A stretch of 32,328 nt of DNA. Source: BOG-933 sp037147415 (lineage in GTDB: Bacteria > Pseudomonadota > Alphaproteobacteria > Azospirillales > Azospirillaceae). Location: positions 1-32,328 of the forward strand of contig JBAWVF010000025.1 of the NCBI GenBank assembly GCA_037147415.1, in the 5' to 3' direction. Of this stretch, positions 1-9,427 are shown one piece after another. Under the pieces are notes generated by a model. That model was given only the letters and a program-made list of their open reading frames with translations, did not search any database and was not told the origin of the DNA. Made by a program: the position numbers and the translations under genes. Positions within the stretch are counted from its first letter, which is position 1. Each line of letters starts with the position of its first letter.

Positions 1-1157
1 TCGACCATTTTAGGCGACTCAACCTTCGGAGGCTCGGGGATAACCGGTGCCGGGGCCGTAACCGGTTCGGGGGCCGGTGGCGCGGCAACCGGAACAGTTG
101 TCGGAGGAGCCGACTCGGCAGACCGGATCGATTCGGGAATCGGGGCAGCGGATACCGCTGCGGGAATCGGTGCCGGGGGTGTTTCGGCTGGGATCTGTGC
201 AGTCGGGATTTGTACGGCCGGGGCCTGTGCTTCCGGGATTTGTGGAGCCGTTGGTGCCACTCCGACGATATCAGCCGGCGGTTGGGCATCGGGCACCGAT
301 TCGATCATCTTAACCGATTCGGGCGCGGCCGTTTTTACCGACTCCGGCACGGGTGTCGGAGTCGGCGCGGCTGCGGCTGCGGCTGCGGCCGGGATTGTGG
401 TTGTCACTGTGGCTCGTGGCGCAACCGGTTCGGCGTCGGCAATCAATAAGCGTGTGTTGTCGAGTCCATCGGACCCGATCGTCAAAGACGCCGGGATGAA
501 CCGTGCGGCCGAAGACTCGGAGTCGGCAAAGGTCACCGGCAGTGGAGTCGCGGCCCGCATGGATGGTGCCCGGGTGAGCGACGCTGCATTCTTTTCCGTC
601 TTCAGGTCAAACGCGACGGCTGGCGGGTTGCCGAGCGTGACCCTTACAGTGTGGTATCGAAAATTGTCGGGTGCCACTTCGCGAACCCGCATCGAGGCAT
701 CGAGCAGCGCGCCGACGATCACACGAGCGTCCTCGTCGACCAAGGCGTTGTCTGCGGCAATAACCTCGCGCAATTCGGCGGTGCGTTTGGCATCGATGGG
801 GCGCTGCCACGCGAAACTCAGGCTTACGTCCGGAGTCGCGGTGCCGAGATGGATATTGATCGTATCCAGCCGATAGCCGGTCGAGCCGACCAGCAGCTCG
901 AGATCGCGCAAGTCCTTGGTGGTGAAGCTGACAAGGTCGTCGGCGAGTCGGGATTGTCCGGTGCCATAGCCGGTCATCCAACTATAGAGCGACCATACCA
1001 AGCCACTGCCGCCGCTGACGGCTTGATAAGTTCCGGATTTGACCGTTTCCCAAAGCGTCGGGGCGTCGCTTGAAGCCGCCTGTGCCGCGGGGGCTCCCGC
1101 GAGAAAAGTCGAGAGTACCAGAATGCCCGCGCTGCGGGCCGGACTGTGAAAGTTCAT
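1..1157 (-). CDS. Exported protein of unknown function with Pro/Ala-rich tail (C-terminus beyond window)
   Basis: An open frame runs from an ATG at 1157 to the window edge without a stop, so only the first 385 codons are visible. The N-terminus (MNFHSPARSAGILVLSTFLAG, then APAAQA|A) looks like a cleavable signal peptide with an AxA site near residue 27, implying export to the periplasm or beyond. Residues about 30-190 form an ordinary mixed-composition domain (e.g. GYGTGQSRLADDLVSF, DLRDLELLVGSTGYRLDTI, VSLSFAWQRPID). From about residue 205 the chain becomes low complexity, with an Ala run, then repeated IPxAQ/APxP motifs, many Pro, Ala, Glu and Val. GGAG lies 11 bases before the start. It is divergent from rpsL. 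I do not recognise the family; the Pro/Ala tail could be a periplasm- or wall-spanning linker, which is inference. Confidence 0.75.
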   Translation of the reverse strand, partial: MNFHSPARSAGILVLSTFLAGAPAAQAASSDAPTLWETVKSGTYQAVSGGSGLVWSLYSWMTGYGTGQSRLADDLVSFTTKDLRDLELLVGSTGYRLDTINIHLGTATPDVSLSFAWQRPIDAKRTAELREVIAADNALVDEDARVIVGALLDASMRVREVAPDNFRYHTVRVTLGNPPAVAFDLKTEKNAASLTRAPSMRAATPLPVTFADSESSAARFIPASLTIGSDGLDNTRLLIADAEPVAPRATVTTTIPAAAAAAAAPTPTPVPESVKTAAPESVKMIESVPDAQPPADIVGVAPTAPQIPEAQAPAVQIPTAQIPAETPPAPIPAAVSAAPIPESIRSAESAPPTTVPVAAPPAPEPVTAPAPVIPEPPKVESPKMV

Positions 1158-1310
1158 AATATTTGCGGCTCCGGCCGAATCGTTACTGCAAAAGCATAAC
1201 ACAAGTTATAGAGAGAAAGAATCGCCAAGGCGATGCCTTTCACGGACGCGGTTTCAATGCCCGGCCGGGGCTCTGAATCTCGCGGCGACGAAATTAGATG
1301 AAGAAGATGC

Positions 1311-1339
1311 TTGACGCGGGCGGCGCCGGACCATAAAGT
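1311..1339 (+). promoter_or_regulatory. Candidate sigma-70 promoter of the str operon
   Basis: TTGACG at 1311-1316 (5 of 6 to TTGACA) is followed after 17 bases by TAAAGT at 1334-1339 (4 of 6 to TATAAT). The base before the -35 is C, giving CTTGAC, a common form in alphaproteobacteria. Transcription would start near 1346 and give a leader of about 247 bases before rpsL. No transcript data; inferred from sequence only. Confidence 0.5.
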
Positions 1340-1368
1340 CCGCCCACCTTCGATCAGGGGGCTGGTGG

Positions 1369-1386
1369 TAGGCGTGTTTCAGCCTA
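1369..1386 (+). promoter_or_regulatory. Stem-loop in rpsL leader, shared with rpsM leader
   Basis: TAGGC (1369-1373) pairs with GCCTA (1382-1386) around the loop GTGTTTCA. The same TAGGCGTGT...AGCCTA sequence, shorter by three loop bases, stands upstream of rpsM at 17582-17596, and both are followed within a few bases by CGGT. The repeat of sequence and pairing in two ribosomal leaders suggests a shared regulatory site; its ligand is unknown. Confidence 0.35.
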
Positions 1387-1464
1387 GACGCGGTCCCGGA
1401 GAGTAGTCGCGCAAAAGCTCTCACGGCATGTCCGGTTTGACCGGCTCAGGCATTGAGATAACAG

Positions 1465-1504
1465 CCCGCACGAGGCGGCAGGATCGCTTCGGTGGCGGGT
1501 TTTT
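1465..1504 (+). terminator. Terminator-like hairpin (possible attenuator) in the rpsL leader
   Basis: CCCGC (1465-1469) can pair with GCGGG (1495-1499) and is followed directly by five T (1500-1504). The stem is only 5 bp with a large 25-base loop, so it is weak alone. Its place between the promoter and rpsL would fit transcription attenuation. Confidence 0.25.
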
Positions 1505-1592
1505 GCATCTGGCGGCACTTACCGGTGACAGCGCAGAGACGCGCACATCACGTGGCACCTGCAACGGTAGTCATGAGGGCGAAGTAAATTCG

Positions 1593-1964
1593 ATGCCGAC
1601 GATCAATCAATTGATCCGTAAGCCGCGTGAGCCATTGGCCGCGCGCAACAAGGTTCCCGCACTGGAGGCGTGCCCCCAGAAGCGTGGAGTCTGCACCCGC
1701 GTCTATACCACGACGCCGAAGAAGCCGAACTCAGCGCTGCGTAAAGTCGCGCGTGTCAGGCTGACCAACGGCTTTGAGGTGACCAGCTATATTCCGGGTG
1801 AAGGCCATAACCTTCAGGAACACTCGGTGGTAATGATTCGCGGCGGTCGTGTTAAGGATTTGCCCGGCGTACGTTACCACATCATCCGCGGCTCTCTCGA
1901 TACGCAGGGGGTCAAGGACCGTCGTCAACGCCGGTCCAAGTATGGCGCCAAGCGGCCGAAGTAA
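1593..1964 (+). CDS. rpsL: 30S ribosomal protein S12
   Basis: S12 sits in the decoding centre of the small subunit and helps set translational accuracy. The frame gives 123 residues, the family's usual length, with the hallmark stretches CPQKRGVCTRVYTTTPKKPN and GEGHNLQEHSVV and a basic C-terminus ending AKRPK. Lys43 and Lys44 in TPKKPNS and the Lys in RVKDLPG are unchanged, so no classical streptomycin-resistance substitution is seen at those sites. The start at ATG 1593 gives the typical MPTINQLIRKP N-terminus; the frame is open upstream but has no family sequence. First gene of the str operon, 12 bases ahead of rpsG. Confidence 0.98.
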   Translation: MPTINQLIRKPREPLAARNKVPALEACPQKRGVCTRVYTTTPKKPNSALRKVARVRLTNGFEVTSYIPGEGHNLQEHSVVMIRGGRVKDLPGVRYHIIRGSLDTQGVKDRRQRRSKYGAKRPK

Positions 1965-1976
1965 GGAGAGTTTGAG

Positions 1977-2447
1977 ATGTCTCGTCGTCGTCGCGCCGAC
2001 AAACGTGAGGTACTTCCCGACGCCAAATATGGCGACAAAGTACTCACCAAGTTTATGAACTGCCTGATGCTGGATGGCAAAAAGTCGGTTGCCGAGCAAA
2101 TCGTCTATGGTGCTTTGGAGCGTATCGAAGGGCGGATCAAGGCTGATCCGGTCAAGATATTCCATGATGCTCTTGGAAATGTGAAGCCGCATCTGGAAGT
2201 CCGCTCACGCCGGGTCGGTGGTGCCACCTATCAGGTTCCGGTTGAAGTTCGCAGCGAGCGTGCTCAAGCCTTGGCGATCCGTTGGTTGATCAATAGCGCG
2301 CGTTCCCGCAGCGAAAATACCATGACAGAGCGTTTGTCGGGCGAGTTGCTCGATGCCGCTAACCAGCGGGGAACGGCGGTGAAGAAGCGTGAAGACACGC
2401 ATCGCATGGCCGAGGCAAACAAGGCCTTCTCGCACTATCGCTGGTAA
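1977..2447 (+). CDS. rpsG: 30S ribosomal protein S7
   Basis: S7 is a primary binder of the 3' major domain of 16S rRNA, nucleates assembly of the 30S head and contacts the E-site tRNA. The product is 156 residues, standard for bacteria, starting MSRRRRADKREVLPD and containing VEVRSRRVGGATYQVP and ending FSHYRW, all typical S7 blocks. AAGGAGAG 6-8 bases before the ATG is a strong ribosome binding site. It lies 12 bases after rpsL and 42 before fusA. In E. coli S7 is the translational repressor of this operon; whether that holds here cannot be read from the short rpsL-rpsG spacer. Confidence 0.98.
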   Translation: MSRRRRADKREVLPDAKYGDKVLTKFMNCLMLDGKKSVAEQIVYGALERIEGRIKADPVKIFHDALGNVKPHLEVRSRRVGGATYQVPVEVRSERAQALAIRWLINSARSRSENTMTERLSGELLDAANQRGTAVKKREDTHRMAEANKAFSHYRW

Positions 2448-2489
2448 CACCCCGGGCGACCCCTGCACACTCTGCTCTGAGAATTGATC

Positions 2490-4565
<2,076 letters not shown>

Positions 4566-4607
4566 TGAAATCACCTCGGTAAGCGAGACATACGGAGACT
4601 TGGGATC

Positions 4608-5798
4608 ATGGCGAAAGCTAAATTTGAGCGGAACAAGCCGCACTGCAACGTCGGCACAATCGGTCACGTTGACCATGGTAAGACATCGCTGACCGCGGCG
4701 ATTACCAAGGTGCTGGCGGAGACCGGCGGCGCGACTTTTACAGCGTACGACCAAATTGATAAGGCGCCGGAAGAAAAGGCGCGCGGGATTACGATTTCGA
4801 CGGCGCATGTCGAATATCAGACGGCCAATCGCCACTACGCACACGTCGATTGCCCTGGGCATGCCGACTATGTCAAAAACATGATCACCGGCGCGGCGCA
4901 AATGGATGGCGCCATTCTGGTCGTCTCCGCGGCCGATGGGCCGATGCCTCAGACCCGTGAGCACATCCTTCTGGCGCGCCAGGTTGGCGTTCCGGCAATG
5001 GTGGTTTTCTTGAACAAGGTCGACATGGTCGACGATCCCGAGCTTTTGGAGCTTGTTGAACTGGAAGTGCGCGAGCTTTTGACGTCGTACCAGTTTCCCG
5101 GTGATGACATTCCGATCATTAAGGGGTCTGCGCTGTGCGCTCTTGAAGACAAAGACCCTAAGCTTGGTCGCGAAGCGATTCTGGAGTTGATGAAGGCGGT
5201 CGATGCGTACATCCCGCAGCCGGAGCGCCCGAAGGATCGTCCTTTCTTGATGCCGATTGAAGACGTGTTCTCCATCTCGGGTCGCGGCACTGTCGTGACC
5301 GGGCGTGTTGAGCGCGGCATCGTCAAAGTCGGCGAGGAAGTTGAGATTGTCGGCCTGCGCAAGACGGTCAAGACGACTGTTACCGGCGTTGAAATGTTCC
5401 GTAAACTTCTCGACCAGGGCGAGGCCGGCGATAACATCGGTGCGCTGTTGCGTGGTACAAAGCGCGAAGACGTCGAGCGTGGTCAGGTTCTTTCGAAGCC
5501 GGGTTCCATTACGCCGCATACGAAGTTTGAGGCTGAAGCCTACATCTTAACAAAAGAAGAAGGCGGTCGGCACACACCCTTCTTCTCAAATTACCGGCCG
5601 CAATTCTATTTCCGCACAACGGACGTTACCGGTCAGGTAATATTGCCGGAAGGCACGGAGATGGTGATGCCCGGTGATAAAATTTCGATGGTTATTGAGT
5701 TGATTGCGCCGATCGCGATGGATGAAGGCCTTCGTTTTGCTATCCGGGAAGGTGGTCGCACCGTCGGTGCAGGGGTTGTTGCGAAGATCGTACTGTAA
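4608..5798 (+). CDS. tuf: Elongation factor Tu
   Basis: EF-Tu delivers aminoacyl-tRNA to the ribosomal A site as a GTP complex. The product has 396 residues, the usual length. G motifs are GHVDHGKT (residues 19-26), RGITISTAHVEY, DCPGHADYVKNM, NKVDM and SALCALE; the beta-barrel domains II and III follow, ending VGAGVVAKIVL. GGAG lies about 10 bases before the ATG. It closes the str operon; a hairpin follows before rpsJ. Many proteobacteria carry a second tuf copy near the tRNA-secE-nusG region, which is outside this window. Confidence 0.98.
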   Translation: MAKAKFERNKPHCNVGTIGHVDHGKTSLTAAITKVLAETGGATFTAYDQIDKAPEEKARGITISTAHVEYQTANRHYAHVDCPGHADYVKNMITGAAQMDGAILVVSAADGPMPQTREHILLARQVGVPAMVVFLNKVDMVDDPELLELVELEVRELLTSYQFPGDDIPIIKGSALCALEDKDPKLGREAILELMKAVDAYIPQPERPKDRPFLMPIEDVFSISGRGTVVTGRVERGIVKVGEEVEIVGLRKTVKTTVTGVEMFRKLLDQGEAGDNIGALLRGTKREDVERGQVLSKPGSITPHTKFEAEAYILTKEEGGRHTPFFSNYRPQFYFRTTDVTGQVILPEGTEMVMPGDKISMVIELIAPIAMDEGLRFAIREGGRTVGAGVVAKIVL

Positions 5799-5816
5799 TT
5801 TTCCCATCGTATGAAT

Positions 5817-5842
5817 GCCGGCACCAACAGGGTGCCGGCTTC
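5817..5842 (+). terminator. GC-rich hairpin between tuf and rpsJ
   Basis: GCCGGCACC (5817-5825) pairs perfectly with GGTGCCGGC (5831-5839) around five bases. Only TTCT follows, so termination would be partial; it could instead protect the 3' end of the tuf mRNA. It lies 33 bases before the rpsJ start and I see no promoter between them, so S10 genes probably depend on read-through from the str operon. Confidence 0.45.
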
Positions 5843-5871
5843 TAATGGGTCTGATACCGGGTTTAGGACAC

Positions 5872-6180
5872 ATGGAAAGCCAGAATATCCGCATCCGCCT
5901 TAAGGCGTTCGATCATCGCGTGCTTGATCAATCAACGAGCGAGATCGTAAATACGGCCAAGCGGACGGGGGCGCGGGTTCGGGGGCCGATCCCGTTGCCG
6001 ACTCTGTTCGAAAAGTTCACAGTTAACCGCAGTCCGCACATCGATAAGAAGTCGCGCGAGCAATTCGAGATCCGCACCCACAAACGGTTGCTTGATATTG
6101 TTGACCCGACCCCACAAACTGTCGATGCTCTAATGAAGCTTGATTTGGCAGCTGGTGTTGATGTTGAGATTAAACTCTGA
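5872..6180 (+). CDS. rpsJ: 30S ribosomal protein S10
   Basis: S10 is a late-assembling protein of the 30S head and also partners with NusB in transcription antitermination. From ATG 5872 the product is 102 residues, the family length, beginning MESQNIRIRLKAFDHRVLD and containing GPIPLPT and SREQFEIRTHKRLLDI. The frame is open 57 bases further upstream, but that extension runs through the tuf/rpsJ hairpin and has no S10 sequence. AGGA is 5 bases before the start. First gene of the S10 group; rplC follows after 54 bases. Confidence 0.98.
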   Translation: MESQNIRIRLKAFDHRVLDQSTSEIVNTAKRTGARVRGPIPLPTLFEKFTVNRSPHIDKKSREQFEIRTHKRLLDIVDPTPQTVDALMKLDLAAGVDVEIKL

Positions 6181-6234
6181 CACTGGCTTTGATTAAAAGA
6201 TTAAAGGCCTGTTAAGTCTTGAGGGGTAAGAAAC

Positions 6235-6939
6235 ATGCGATCCGGTTTGATCGCGCAGAAAATCGGTATGACTCGAGTCTTTACTGACGAAGGCGAGCAT
6301 GTTCCGGTTACTGTGCTTAAAGTCGATAACTGCCAGGTCGTGGCTGTACGTACCGAGGGAACCGTAGGTTATAATGCGGTTCAGCTGGGTATGGGTGCGG
6401 CTAAGGTCAAGAACGTTACTAAGCCAATGCGTGGGCATTTTGCTAAGGCGAAGGTTGAGCCTAAGCGGAAGCTTGTTGAGTTCCGTGTTGACAGTAACGC
6501 ACTACTTGATGTCGGGGCTGAGTTATTAGCTGCGCACTTTGTTGCGGGCCAATTTGTTGATGTGACGGGTACCAGTCTTGGTAAGGGCTTTGCCGGTGCT
6601 ATGAAGCGCTGGAACTTTGGTGGTCTGCGGGCTACACATGGTGTCTCAGTTTCGCACCGCTCTCATGGCTCGACCGGCAATCGTCAAGATCCGGGAAAGA
6701 CTTTTAAGAACAAGAAAATGGCCGGGCATCTCGGAGATGAGCGCGTAACAACTCTCAATCTTAAAGTTGTTCAGATTGATGCCGATCAAGGTTTGATTCT
6801 GCTTAAGGGAGCTGTTCCCGGTGGCGGGGGGGGGTATGTACTCGTCCGTGATGCCATTAAGCGTAAGACTCCCGATGGTGTTCCTTATCCTGCAGGTCTG
6901 CGCGATGTTGTTGCCAACTCGGCGGAGGGTGCGAGATGA
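6235..6939 (+). CDS. rplC: 50S ribosomal protein L3
   Basis: L3 is an early-assembly protein whose long loop reaches towards the peptidyl transferase centre. The 234-residue product begins MRSGLIAQKIGMTRVF and contains GTSLGKGFAGAMKRWNF, THGVSVSHRSHGSTGNR and GKKMAG-like block NKKMAGHLGDERVTTLN. The Gln in NRQDPGK lies where PrmB methylates L3 in other bacteria. A Gly-rich run (VPGGGGGYV) is encoded by eight consecutive G at 6827-6834, a possible slippage spot, but the frame is intact. The stop overlaps the rplD start as ATGA, so the two are likely translationally coupled. Confidence 0.97.
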   Translation: MRSGLIAQKIGMTRVFTDEGEHVPVTVLKVDNCQVVAVRTEGTVGYNAVQLGMGAAKVKNVTKPMRGHFAKAKVEPKRKLVEFRVDSNALLDVGAELLAAHFVAGQFVDVTGTSLGKGFAGAMKRWNFGGLRATHGVSVSHRSHGSTGNRQDPGKTFKNKKMAGHLGDERVTTLNLKVVQIDADQGLILLKGAVPGGGGGYVLVRDAIKRKTPDGVPYPAGLRDVVANSAEGAR

Positions 6940-7556
6940 GAGTTACTATTCGTAACCTTGAGAACCAGGAAGTTGGCCAAATCGAGCTTTCTGATGAGCT
7001 ATTCGCCCAACCTTTGCGTGCGGACTTACTGTCCCGTACGGTTAACTGGCAACTTGCTAAGCGTCGGTCCGGTAACCATAAAGCTAAAATAATTAGTGAA
7101 ATAAGTGGAACGACAAAGAAGCCATATCGTCAAAAGGGTACCGGGCGCGCACGTCAGGGTTCTTTGCGCTCGCCCCAGTTTCGGGGCGGTGCTGTGATTT
7201 TTGGCCCTGTTGTCCGTTCTCACGAGCATGATTTGCCGAAGAAGGTGCGTAAGCTCGCACTCAAAGTTGCTCTTGCTGCGAAGGTTGTGAGTGGTAAGCT
7301 TGTTGTTCTCGATAGCTTGGCTCTTGATAGTCATAAAACAAAAGAGTTGGCGGTTCGTCTTGGGGGGTTTGGTTTCTCATCTGCTCTGTTTATAGATGGT
7401 GCAAACATCAACGAGAATTTCGTAAAGGCGTCTCGGAATATTCCGCGCGTCGATGTGTTGCCGGAGCATGGGGCAAACGTTTACGATATTCTTCGTCGCG
7501 ATACGCTTTTCCTGACACGTAATGCTGTTGAGCAGTTGGAGGCTCGACTGAAATGA
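6936..7556 (+). CDS. rplD: 50S ribosomal protein L4
   Basis: L4 lines the peptide exit tunnel and in E. coli also represses its own operon. The 206-residue product has the tunnel-loop signature KKPYRQKGTGRARQGS followed by SPQFRGGAVIFGP, then the globular part with KVRKLALKVALAAK. It overlaps rplC and rplW by four bases each (ATGA). The E. coli type of L4 control needs a long structured S10 leader; here the tuf-rpsJ spacer is only 73 bases, so control by that route is doubtful. Confidence 0.97.
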   Translation: MRVTIRNLENQEVGQIELSDELFAQPLRADLLSRTVNWQLAKRRSGNHKAKIISEISGTTKKPYRQKGTGRARQGSLRSPQFRGGAVIFGPVVRSHEHDLPKKVRKLALKVALAAKVVSGKLVVLDSLALDSHKTKELAVRLGGFGFSSALFIDGANINENFVKASRNIPRVDVLPEHGANVYDILRRDTLFLTRNAVEQLEARLK

Positions 7557-7882
7557 GTAAAGCAATCAAACGTCGAGCTGCCAGTACTTTGCCTAGAGAG
7601 CGGATGTATGATGTTATCCTTGCGCCTGTTATAACAGAAAAGGCCACCAACATCACGGGCAACCGTCAATACACCTTTAAGGTGCCGCTTGTCGCAACTA
7701 AGCCGGAAATTCGGGCAGCTATCGAAGGGTTGTTTGGAGTGAATGTTACGGCGGTTAACACCATTGTGCATAAGGGTAAAACAAAGCGATTTCGTGGCAT
7801 TATAGGGCGACGTTCGGATACTAAAAAAGCGATGGTGACTCTCATTGAGGGTCAGCGTATCGATGTGACAACCGGCGTCTGA
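7553..7882 (+). CDS. rplW: 50S ribosomal protein L23
   Basis: L23 sits at the exit of the peptide tunnel and is the docking point for trigger factor and SRP. The product is 109 residues, slightly longer than the usual about 100 because of a basic N-terminal extension (MSKAIKRRAASTLPRERMYD). The core has VILAPVITEKATNI, YTFKVPLVATKPEI and KGKTKRFRG, typical L23 blocks. The Glu in VITEKAT lies near the chaperone-binding face. Start ATGA overlaps the rplD stop; rplB follows after 16 bases with GGGGAGGG as ribosome binding site. Confidence 0.96.
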   Translation: MSKAIKRRAASTLPRERMYDVILAPVITEKATNITGNRQYTFKVPLVATKPEIRAAIEGLFGVNVTAVNTIVHKGKTKRFRGIIGRRSDTKKAMVTLIEGQRIDVTTGV

Positions 7883-7898
7883 CGGGGAGGGCTGAAAC

Positions 7899-8723
7899 AT
7901 GGCACTTAAGCAGTTCAACCCGGTAACTCCGTCGTTGCGCCAGTTGGTCCAGATTGACCGCTCGGAGCTTTGGCGCGGTGGACCGGAGAAGAGACTAACT
8001 GAGGGGCTTACCGGTTCGGGTGGTCGCAATAATACCGGCCGGGTTACAGCCAGGCGCATGGGTGGCGGTCATAAAAGAGCCTACCGAATTGTAGATTTTA
8101 AGCGCAGCAAGTTTGATATGGCTGCGGTGGTTGAGCGTTTGGAGTATGATCCAAACCGTACCGCATTTATCGCTCTTATTAAGTACCAAGATGGCACGCT
8201 GAGCTATATTCTTGCTCCTCAGCGCCTCAAGGCAGGTGACAGTGTTGTCGCTGGCTCTAAGGTTGATATTAAACCCGGCAATGCGATGCCGCTTAAAAAC
8301 ATCCCGGTTGGAACCATCGTTCATAATGTAGAGCTGAAGGCGGGTCGTGGTGGGCAATTGGCTCGCTCAGCTGGTACATATGTGCAGCTTGTTGGCCGTG
8401 ATAGTGGTTATGCGCAGCTTAAGCTAAGTTCAGGTGAATTGCGTATGGTTCGTGGCGAGTGCATGGCAACTGTTGGTGCCGTGTCAAATCCGGACCAAGC
8501 TAACGTTGTTCTTGGTAAAGCAGGGCGGAATCGTTGGTTGGGCGTTCGGCCGTCGGTCCGGGGTGTGGCTATGAACCCGATCGACCACCCCCACGGCGGT
8601 GGTGAAGGTCGTACTTCGGGCGGTCGTCATCCGGTCACGCCATGGGGTAAGCCTACTAAGGGCAAGAAGACGCGCAATAACAAGAAAACCGACCGGCTGA
8701 TTATTCGCCGTCGTCAGAAGTAA
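7899..8723 (+). CDS. rplB: 50S ribosomal protein L2
   Basis: L2 is needed for subunit association and for peptidyl transferase function. The product is 274 residues, the usual length. It starts MALKQFNPVTPSLRQL, carries RMGGGHKRAYRIVDFKR, and near the C-terminus MNPIDHPHGGGEGRTSGGRH, which contains the conserved His of the HPHGGGEG loop that approaches the catalytic centre. The basic C-terminal tail (KGKKTRNNKKTDRLI) is normal. GGGGAGGG stands about 10 bases before the ATG. Confidence 0.98.
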   Translation: MALKQFNPVTPSLRQLVQIDRSELWRGGPEKRLTEGLTGSGGRNNTGRVTARRMGGGHKRAYRIVDFKRSKFDMAAVVERLEYDPNRTAFIALIKYQDGTLSYILAPQRLKAGDSVVAGSKVDIKPGNAMPLKNIPVGTIVHNVELKAGRGGQLARSAGTYVQLVGRDSGYAQLKLSSGELRMVRGECMATVGAVSNPDQANVVLGKAGRNRWLGVRPSVRGVAMNPIDHPHGGGEGRTSGGRHPVTPWGKPTKGKKTRNNKKTDRLIIRRRQK

Positions 8724-8735
8724 GGAGTATGTACC

Positions 8736-9014
8736 TTGGCGCGCTCAGTCTGGAAGGGACCCTTTGTTGACGGCTATCTGTTAAAGAAGGCTGATAAGAC
8801 TCGGGGAAGCGGTCGCAATGAGATCATTAAGATTTGGTCTCGTCGCTCGACAATCTTGCCTCAGTTTGTTGGTCTAACTTTCGGAGTCTATAACGGTCAT
8901 AAGTATTTGCCAGTCCTGGTTACTGAAAATATGATTGGCCATAAGTTCGGCGAGTTTTCGCCAACTCGTACTTATTACGGTCATGCTGCAGACAAAAAGG
9001 CCAAGAGGAAATAA
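8736..9014 (+). CDS. rpsS: 30S ribosomal protein S19 (TTG start)
   Basis: S19 binds with S13 in the 30S head and touches the A-site tRNA region. The 92-residue product starts at TTG 8736 (MARSVWKGPFVDGYLL), the conserved S19 N-terminus, with AAGGAG 10 bases upstream. An ATG at 8729 is out of frame, so the TTG is the only start that gives the family sequence. Conserved blocks WSRRSTILPQFVG, HKYLPVLVTENMIGH and GEFSPTRTYYGH are present. It follows rplB by 12 bases; rplV starts two bases after the stop. Confidence 0.96.
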   Translation: MARSVWKGPFVDGYLLKKADKTRGSGRNEIIKIWSRRSTILPQFVGLTFGVYNGHKYLPVLVTENMIGHKFGEFSPTRTYYGHAADKKAKRK

Positions 9015-9016
9015 TC

Positions 9017-9424
9017 ATGGGCCAGTCGGCTAATTCTTCGCGCATCGCTGATAACGAGGCTATAGCGCGCGCGTCAATGATTAAGGTTAGTGCACGCAAA
9101 CTAAATCTTGTCGCTCAGTTGATTCGCGGTAAGGATGCTAGCAGTGCGCTTGCAGATTTGGCTTTTTCAAACAGACGCATCGCGGCAGATGTTAGAAAGG
9201 TTCTCCAAGCTGCGATTGCAAACGCTGAGAACAATCATCAGCTTGATGTCGATCGACTATATGTTGCGGAGGCAACTGTCGGCCGGGCTTTGGTAATGAA
9301 GCGCTTCCATGCTAGAGCACGGGGCCGCGGGGCTCGAGTTGAGAAGCTTTTCAGCAACTTGATGGTTATTGTGCGCGAGCGCGAGGAACTGGTATCCAGG
9401 TCCGTCGATAAGGTCGAGGAATAG
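9017..9424 (+). CDS. rplV: 50S ribosomal protein L22
   Basis: L22 contributes a long beta-hairpin to the wall of the exit tunnel beside L4. The 135-residue product has a short extra N-terminal stretch (MGQSANSSRIADNEAIAR) before the conserved SARKLNLVAQLIRGK. The tunnel hairpin MKRFHARARGRGARVEK is intact, and macrolide-resistance type deletions in that loop are not seen. Start is only 2 bases after rpsS, stop 3 bases before rpsC. Family length is usually 110-130, so the N-terminal addition is the only variation. Confidence 0.96.
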   Translation: MGQSANSSRIADNEAIARASMIKVSARKLNLVAQLIRGKDASSALADLAFSNRRIAADVRKVLQAAIANAENNHQLDVDRLYVAEATVGRALVMKRFHARARGRGARVEKLFSNLMVIVREREELVSRSVDKVEE

Positions 9425-9427
9425 ATA

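Larger units (their letters stand above)
1158..1592. other. Intergenic region upstream of the str operon
   Basis: These 435 bases separate the divergent exported-protein gene from rpsL. I see no convincing coding frame. The frame that reads upstream of rpsL from 1428 has no family-like sequence and is not needed, because S12 has its normal length from 1593. The region holds a promoter-like pair, a stem-loop shared with the rpsM leader and a terminator-like hairpin, listed separately. The part nearest the minus-strand gene is A/T-richer (1195-1225) but I could not match a well-spaced promoter there. Confidence 0.6.

Noticed and set aside
1428..1592. N-terminal extension of S12
   Set aside because: The frame is open but gives no S12-like sequence, passes through leader hairpins, and S12 has its usual 123 residues from 1593.
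6827..6834. Run of eight G in rplC as a frameshift or phase-variable site
   Set aside because: The frame is intact and encodes the conserved Gly-rich segment; an essential gene is an unlikely target for phase variation.
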